The translations under genes were made by a program, and so were the position numbers. A DNA stretch of 64,000 nt from N074bin45 sp039587475 (GTDB lineage Bacteria > Gemmatimonadota > Gemmatimonadetes > Gemmatimonadales > GWC2-71-9), in contig JBDHIK010000004.1 of NCBI GenBank assembly GCA_039587475.1, forward strand, positions 40,725-104,724, given 5' to 3'. The notes under the pieces are model-generated. The model was not told the DNA's origin. It worked only from the letters and a program-made list of their open reading frames with translations, and did not search any database. Below are positions 60,071 to 64,000 of this stretch, piece after piece (the first letter of the stretch is position 1; every line of letters starts with the position of its first letter).

Positions 60071-60958
60071 GTGCCAGATAGGGGCCCTGCCGAGACGGGG
60101 TCTCAACCCCCGTTCGGACCGGCCGCTGGAATTCCCGTGGGTGGCGTCGCCGTACTCGGCGTGCCATTCGACGGGAATTCGTCTTTTCTGCGGGGGCCCG
60201 CAGATGCTCCGGCGCTGATCCTCGATGCGCTGGTGAGCCCCTCCGGCAACCTGTGCTCCGAACACGGACTGGACCTCGAGACCGACGGGCGCTGGCGAGC
60301 GGTTCCTCCGGTACACGCCGACCAGTCCGACAGCCAGCGCGCCATCGAGGCGGCGGTGCGATCACTCCTCGCGTCGGGCCTCCGCGTGGCGTCCCTGGGC
60401 GGCGACCACTCGGTGACGCTGCCCATCCTCCGGGCCCACGCCGAGCGCTACCCGGGACTCACCGTGGTCCAGCTGGACGCCCATCCCGATCTGTACGATC
60501 ACCTCGACGGCAACTGCGATTCGCATGCCTGTCCCTTTGCCCGGGTCATGGAAGAGGGATTGGTGGCGCGACTGGTTCAGGTGGGAGTCCGCACCTTCAC
60601 TTCGCATCAGCGGGAGCAGGCCGGCCGCTTCGGCGTCGAGGCCATCGAAATGCGGGACTGGCAGCTCGACGCCCTGGTCGCGGAGCATCCGGTCTATCTG
60701 ACGCTCGACCTCGACGTGCTCGATCCGGCCTTCGCGCCAGGCGTGTCCCATCACGAACCGGGGGGCATGTCGGTGCGAGACGTCCTGGGGGTGATTCACC
60801 GGTTGCGCGGCAAGCTCGTCGGCGCCGACATCGTCGAGTACAACCCCCGCCGCGATCTCAACGGCGTGACGGCCATGGTGGCGGCCAAGTGCCTCAAGGA
60901 GCTTCTCGCCGGTCTCCTGGATGGACCGGGGGGCCCGGCCGAAGCCGGGCGGTCCTAG
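60071..60958 (+). CDS. Agmatinase/arginase-family ureohydrolase
   Basis: This 295-residue dimanganese enzyme releases urea from a guanidino substrate. The ligands are complete: H113 in LGGDHS, D136, H138 and D140 in QLDAHPD, and the pair in LTLDLDVLDP. The SHHEPGGMS loop suits agmatinase. GTG 60071 is preceded by GGGAG. Agmatinase (polyamine synthesis) is favoured over arginase or formiminoglutamase. It is convergent with the next gene, with stops sharing CTAG. Confidence 0.88.
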   Translation: MPDRGPAETGSQPPFGPAAGIPVGGVAVLGVPFDGNSSFLRGPADAPALILDALVSPSGNLCSEHGLDLETDGRWRAVPPVHADQSDSQRAIEAAVRSLLASGLRVASLGGDHSVTLPILRAHAERYPGLTVVQLDAHPDLYDHLDGNCDSHACPFARVMEEGLVARLVQVGVRTFTSHQREQAGRFGVEAIEMRDWQLDALVAEHPVYLTLDLDVLDPAFAPGVSHHEPGGMSVRDVLGVIHRLRGKLVGADIVEYNPRRDLNGVTAMVAAKCLKELLAGLLDGPGGPAEAGRS

Positions 60959-61587
60959 AAGCCGGCAACCACGCCGAGGGACAGTTGGATCCTGAGGGTC
61001 GCCGATCGTTCGAATTCCACCGGCAGTTCGCCCTCCTCGAACACCGACGGCAGGGCCAGGCCCTCCAGCCGCACGATTCCGCCGACGCGGTCCCCGAACC
61101 ACACTGGCCAGGCAACGCCAAAGACGGCGCCCACCCGGGTGCGGTCGGGCTGGCCGGTGAGCCGCCAGGTGCCCACGACGGGACCGGCCACGAGGAGCAA
61201 ACTGGCATCATGCCCCAGCCGGGTGGCCTCGAACTGCACCACCGGCGCTATTTCGAGGTACCGGAACGAGGTGGTCCGGTCTACCAGCCGCAGGTCCGGA
61301 CCATCCAGCACCAGATCGGCGCGCCCATACCAGGCCATGAGACCGGCGCCCCAACGCCCCAGCCGGCGCGCCACGGAGGTGCCCACCCTGAAGGGGCCGT
61401 CGGGACCGAGGGTCACACCGCCTCCCGCCGCGGTGTCCCGCGCACTGCCCCATGCCAGGCCGTGGCCGACGGTCAGGCTCACGACCCAGGGACGGTCCTG
61501 GGCGCTGAGGCCGTGGGCGCCGGCCTGCGACAGGCAGGTGGCCAGGATGAACTGGCTGGCGAACAACCGGGGCAGGAAGGCGGTCAT
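60955..61587 (-). CDS. Predicted outer-membrane barrel protein
   Basis: This 210-residue protein has a signal peptide (FASQFILATCLSQAGAHG) and eight or so amphipathic strands (for example VVSLTVGHGLAWGS, WGAGLMAWYGRADLVL, ATLRIQLSLGVVAGF). The last residue is Phe, the usual signal for the BAM complex. An OmpW/OmpA-like small barrel is likely. It lies 9 bp after the lipoprotein gene on the same strand and is probably cotranscribed with it. Confidence 0.65.
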   Translation of the reverse strand: MTAFLPRLFASQFILATCLSQAGAHGLSAQDRPWVVSLTVGHGLAWGSARDTAAGGGVTLGPDGPFRVGTSVARRLGRWGAGLMAWYGRADLVLDGPDLRLVDRTTSFRYLEIAPVVQFEATRLGHDASLLLVAGPVVGTWRLTGQPDRTRVGAVFGVAWPVWFGDRVGGIVRLEGLALPSVFEEGELPVEFERSATLRIQLSLGVVAGF

Positions 61588-61596
61588 GGGATCCTC

Positions 61597-62838
61597 TCAG
61601 CGCATCTGCAGGTTGAGCCAGCCGTTGACCTGGTTGGCCTCGTTGAGCACGACCCAGTTGCCGTTGGGATGGCTGCGGCCTGCCACGGTGTCGGCGACGG
61701 CGATGCCGATGGGGTCGTCCTTGGTGGTGATGACGTTGCCGATGGCCGCCAGGAGATCGGCGCCGGTCCGGGCGGCTTGCAGCAGTCGCCCCACCGCATC
61801 GATGTCGATCTTCACGTCCTTGGCAGCGGCGAACTCGTTATAGGTGCGTTTCAGGACGTCGATCATTTCCCGGAACCGGTTGCCGTCGCTGGTGATGCGG
61901 CAGGCGTCGGTGTCGTCCTCGAGGGCGAACACGACGTAGGCCCGTCCCGGGTACGCCGCCTCGAAGGCGTCCATCTGCTCGTAGCTGAACATCTTGGCCC
62001 GGCCGTCCCAACTGAGGTCGTTCATGTCCCAGAAGTAGCCGGGGGGGGCGTGCTCGCCGATGCACTGGTAGCTGGTCATGGTCGTGGTGTCCGACTGGCT
62101 CAGGGGGCCGAGGATGTGCAGCTCAAACTCGGGCTTGCCCTTCAACCAACCCTCAAAGTCGTCCACGAACTCGGCGTGGGTCAGCGTCAGCGAGCCGGTC
62201 GAGTAGGTCGGCGGGTCCTCGGCCTCGCCGCCGCCGCTGCCCCACGGTTGGACGCACTCTTCCGTCATGCACTCGGCGCTTGGCAACCGGGCGATGGCAG
62301 ACTCCCGGGGCACCAGTGCCAGCACCGGCACGGCGGGAGGGCGGTCCGGGTCCAGGCGGAAGCGCCGCCCGTGGGTGTCGAAGGCTATCGGTACGTCGTC
62401 GTCGTCCATGGCGGTCGCGACGAGGAGATCGGGGCCGCCGTCCCAGGCTGCCCGGTGGGCTTCGACGGGGAAGTACAGCTCGGCGGCCGGGCTCCGGTCG
62501 GCCAGCGCCACGATGGCGTTCCCGTCCGTGGTCGACGGGAGGGCGGGGAGCGCCGCCTGCAGGAAGGTGTCGGCGTGGAGCTTCCGTTCACGCCAGGGCG
62601 ACCGGGCCATGTCGTCGCCGAGGCGTGCGCGGAAGGCCGGGTCGGCCAGGGCCAGGGCCACCTCGCGGGCCATCGTCTCGAAGGCGGCCCGGGCGTCGTT
62701 CGCCGGCGCCGGTCCCGGGTCGGGTTCCGGCACGGGCACCGGTTCGGACGGCGGATCGGGGGCGGTCGGTGGGGTGGCCCGTTCGGAACAGGCCAGCGCC
62801 AGGACCAGGGTGGTGAGGGGAATGAACCTGCGGAACAT
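61597..62838 (-). CDS. Lipoprotein of unknown function
   Basis: This 413-residue protein has a lipobox (LVLALACSE) followed by a Pro-rich stalk (PTAPDPPSEPVPVPEPDP) and a large mixed domain. The C-terminal half includes LTLTHAEFVDDFEGW and four cysteines (AECMTEECV, YQCIGE, DACRIT). The patterns ANQVNGWLNLQM and SHPNGNWVVLNEA are not assigned. The ribosome-binding site AAGGAGG is perfect but is buried in a long hairpin immediately upstream, so translation may be regulated. Confidence 0.6.
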   Translation of the reverse strand: MFRRFIPLTTLVLALACSERATPPTAPDPPSEPVPVPEPDPGPAPANDARAAFETMAREVALALADPAFRARLGDDMARSPWRERKLHADTFLQAALPALPSTTDGNAIVALADRSPAAELYFPVEAHRAAWDGGPDLLVATAMDDDDVPIAFDTHGRRFRLDPDRPPAVPVLALVPRESAIARLPSAECMTEECVQPWGSGGGEAEDPPTYSTGSLTLTHAEFVDDFEGWLKGKPEFELHILGPLSQSDTTTMTSYQCIGEHAPPGYFWDMNDLSWDGRAKMFSYEQMDAFEAAYPGRAYVVFALEDDTDACRITSDGNRFREMIDVLKRTYNEFAAAKDVKIDIDAVGRLLQAARTGADLLAAIGNVITTKDDPIGIAVADTVAGRSHPNGNWVVLNEANQVNGWLNLQMR

Positions 62839-63174
62839 GGCGACCTCCTTGGGTGCGCTGGGCGCCGGTGCGCGGCGCCGGGTGGTGAAGGCGCACCCAA
62901 GGTGGAAACGCCGTCATCCGTTCCCGGTATCGGAAGAGTCCGGGCCGGGATGAATCGACGCTGGGGGAGTTCTTGGAGGGTTTGCAGCAGCCGTGTGAAG
63001 ACCGGTCGCGGCGGGGCCCGGAATGATCTCCTGCCTGGGAACACAACAGCACCACAGGAGCCTGACGTCGACCTCCCCACCGTGCAGTCAACGACCTTCG
63101 TCTCTCTCGTTCGGTCGGTGGTGGCCGGACGCCCGCAGGGCGGCGACGCCCGGACGGAAAGGTTACTTTGCGAC
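62839..63174. other. Divergent intergenic region
   Basis: This 336-bp gap separates the lipoprotein (minus) from the TerB-like gene (plus). Its left end is the ribosome-binding-site hairpin listed separately. The right end has an AAAGG and a TTACTTT element just before the TerB-like ATG. No gene was recognised. Confidence 0.5.
62844..62905 (-). promoter_or_regulatory. Hairpin sequestering the lipoprotein Shine-Dalgarno
   Basis: On the minus-strand RNA, CCTTGGGTGCGC (62902-62891) pairs perfectly with GCGCACCCAAGG (62858-62847). A further CC/GG pair beyond one A-A mismatch makes a 15-position stem. The 3' arm contains the whole AAGGAGG ribosome-binding site, 6 nt before ATG 62838. The 32-nt loop can itself fold by GGCGCC/GGCGCC. 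This fits an RNA thermometer or other translational switch. Confidence 0.55.
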
Positions 63175-63657
63175 ATGCTCAAGGCCATCCGCTCGTATTT
63201 CGAATCGCAGATCGCTCCGGAGAACGAGGCCGACGCCCAGGATCAGGCGGACGCCGAGCGCCACCGCGCGCAACTGGCGGCCGCGGCACTCCTGCTGGAG
63301 CTGGCCCACGCCGACGATGAGTTTTCATCGGAAGAGCGGAGCTACATCGAGGGAGCGCTGGCGCGGCAGTTCGACCTGGACGAGGACGAGGTGGCGGAGC
63401 TGATCCGTCTGGCCGGCGAGGAGCGGCACGCCTCGGTCGACCACTTCCAGTTCACGTCGCTCATCGCCGAGCGGTTCGATCTGGGGCAGAAGGTCGTGCT
63501 GGCCGAGATCATGTGGGGTCTGGTGGCCGCGGACGGGAGGATTGCCGGGCACGAAGCCTACCTGGTGCGCAAGATCTCCAATCTGCTGGACCTGGAACCG
63601 GGCTACCTGAACGCGGCCCGCAAGCGGGCCATGGACGGCGAGCCGGGCGCCGGCTAG
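63175..63657 (+). CDS. TerB-like (tellurite-resistance fold) protein
   Basis: This 160-residue all-helical cytoplasmic protein matches the TerB/DjlA N-terminal domain: LLLELAHADDEFSSEERSYI, a central RQFDLDEDEVAELI, and LAEIMWGLVAADGRIAGHEA with conserved acidic residues that can bind metal. ATG 63175 gives the usual LKAIRSYFE start, although the AAAGG upstream is 13 nt away. It stands alone without other ter genes, so tellurite resistance is not implied. Function unknown. Confidence 0.72.
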   Translation: MLKAIRSYFESQIAPENEADAQDQADAERHRAQLAAAALLLELAHADDEFSSEERSYIEGALARQFDLDEDEVAELIRLAGEERHASVDHFQFTSLIAERFDLGQKVVLAEIMWGLVAADGRIAGHEAYLVRKISNLLDLEPGYLNAARKRAMDGEPGAG

Positions 63658-63723
63658 CTCCCTGGCGTGTGCTCGGCGGATGGCCGGGCGTCACCCAACG
63701 CAACACTCCAACCGAGGCTTTGC

Positions 63724-64000
63724 ATGCGGTTACGTCCTGTCGTCCTGGTCTTTGCGGCCCTCGTGGCAGCCTGCTCCCGCCAACCCGCCATGGAAATGGC
63801 TCCGGGAGCCGCCGAGCACACCCCCGGGCGTTTCGTGTGGTACGACCTGGTCACCAACGACGTCGAGGCGGCGCGGGGCTTCTACGGCGAACTCTTCGGC
63901 TGGGACTTCGAAGAACTCCAGGGGCAGGCACACCGCTTCGTGCTCATCCGCCTCGATGGCGTGCCCATCGGTGGCATGCTGGAACTGGAACGCGACAACC
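63724..64000 (+). CDS. VOC-fold (glyoxalase-like) lipoprotein, 3' truncated
   Basis: The gene runs off the right edge. The 92 visible residues have a lipobox (AALVAACSRQ) and then a vicinal-oxygen-chelate start (RFVWYDLVTNDVEAARGFYG, then ELFGWDFEE). This is the N-terminal half of a glyoxalase/bleomycin-type domain, unusual as a lipoprotein because most VOC proteins are cytoplasmic. Metal ligands and the second half are not visible. Confidence 0.7.
   Translation, partial: MRLRPVVLVFAALVAACSRQPAMEMAPGAAEHTPGRFVWYDLVTNDVEAARGFYGELFGWDFEELQGQAHRFVLIRLDGVPIGGMLELERDN

Noticed and set aside
60253..63174. A very long plus-strand open frame running across the agmatinase, barrel and lipoprotein genes into the TerB-like gene
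   Set aside because: Only the last 160 residues look like a protein family. The rest is an Arg/Gly/Pro-rich shadow of real genes in other frames, common in GC-rich DNA.
1..64000. tRNA, rRNA, CRISPR, transposase or integrase genes
   Set aside because: Looked for in the gaps and frames. No cloverleaf, repeat-spacer array, terminal inverted repeats or recombinase motifs were recognised.

Overview
This is a compact, GC-rich bacterial chromosome segment with about 60 protein genes. No tRNA, rRNA, CRISPR array, insertion sequence or prophage was seen. The gene repertoire suggests Gemmatimonadota or a close relative. It includes a Ser/Thr kinase with a large extracytoplasmic TPR sensor, several lipoproteins with Ig-like or poly-proline stretches, a DUF4097-type protein, YtxH, and recF-DUF721-gyrB. 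The phylum is an inference from gene content, not from a marker gene. Genes are tightly packed: many pairs share ATGA or GTGA stop/start overlaps, and several convergent pairs share stop codons.

Left part (1-38 kb). A 5'-truncated HerA-like ATPase is followed by Mre11/SbcD, Rad50/SbcC and a GNAT protein, which looks like a DNA end-processing operon. Next comes a PTPS, GTP cyclohydrolase I and SDR operon. The PTPS carries the Cys-x5-His-Gly-His spacing of true 6-pyruvoyltetrahydropterin synthases, so the set could make a tetrahydrobiopterin-like pterin. It is preceded by a good sigma70-type promoter and a structured leader of about 230 nt. After that lie a secreted propeller/M23 protein, a Trm112-like protein, an acyl-CoA synthetase, two tandem Ig-like lipoproteins, a PRTase-TldD-TldE operon, an amidohydrolase, a DUF4097 beta-solenoid protein, a V4R protein, GAF-LigA, pyrimidine-nucleoside phosphorylase, the kinase, recF-dciA-gyrB, a crotonase, MtnA, an EamA transporter and glycerol kinase.

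Centre (38.6-58.7 kb). This is the most notable region. On the plus strand there is a five-gene overlapping operon: a NapA-like molybdopterin subunit, a 5-heme NapB-like cytochrome, a 4-heme lipoprotein cytochrome, a 4-cluster Fe-S subunit and a 10-TM NrfD-like quinone subunit. A stomatin-like protein follows. Facing it on the minus strand are two paralogous lipoprotein cytochromes, a NapC/NirT-anchored cytochrome with about 20 hemes, an outer-membrane beta-barrel and a 16-heme cytochrome. Together these genes carry 60 CxxCH motifs plus three CX3CH or CX4CH motifs. A cytochrome c maturation (System I) cluster follows at once: a Cys-type CcmE, CcmF, CcmH and a split CcmI-like pair with zinc ribbons. 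The layout suggests an electron path from quinone through the periplasm and across the outer membrane (a porin-cytochrome conduit), beside a NapA-like enzyme that lacks the usual Mo-ligand cysteine.

Right part (58.7-64 kb). This holds a methyltransferase, a small secreted protein, an agmatinase-family ureohydrolase, a predicted barrel, a lipoprotein whose Shine-Dalgarno is buried in a long hairpin, a TerB-like protein, and a VOC-fold lipoprotein cut by the window edge.
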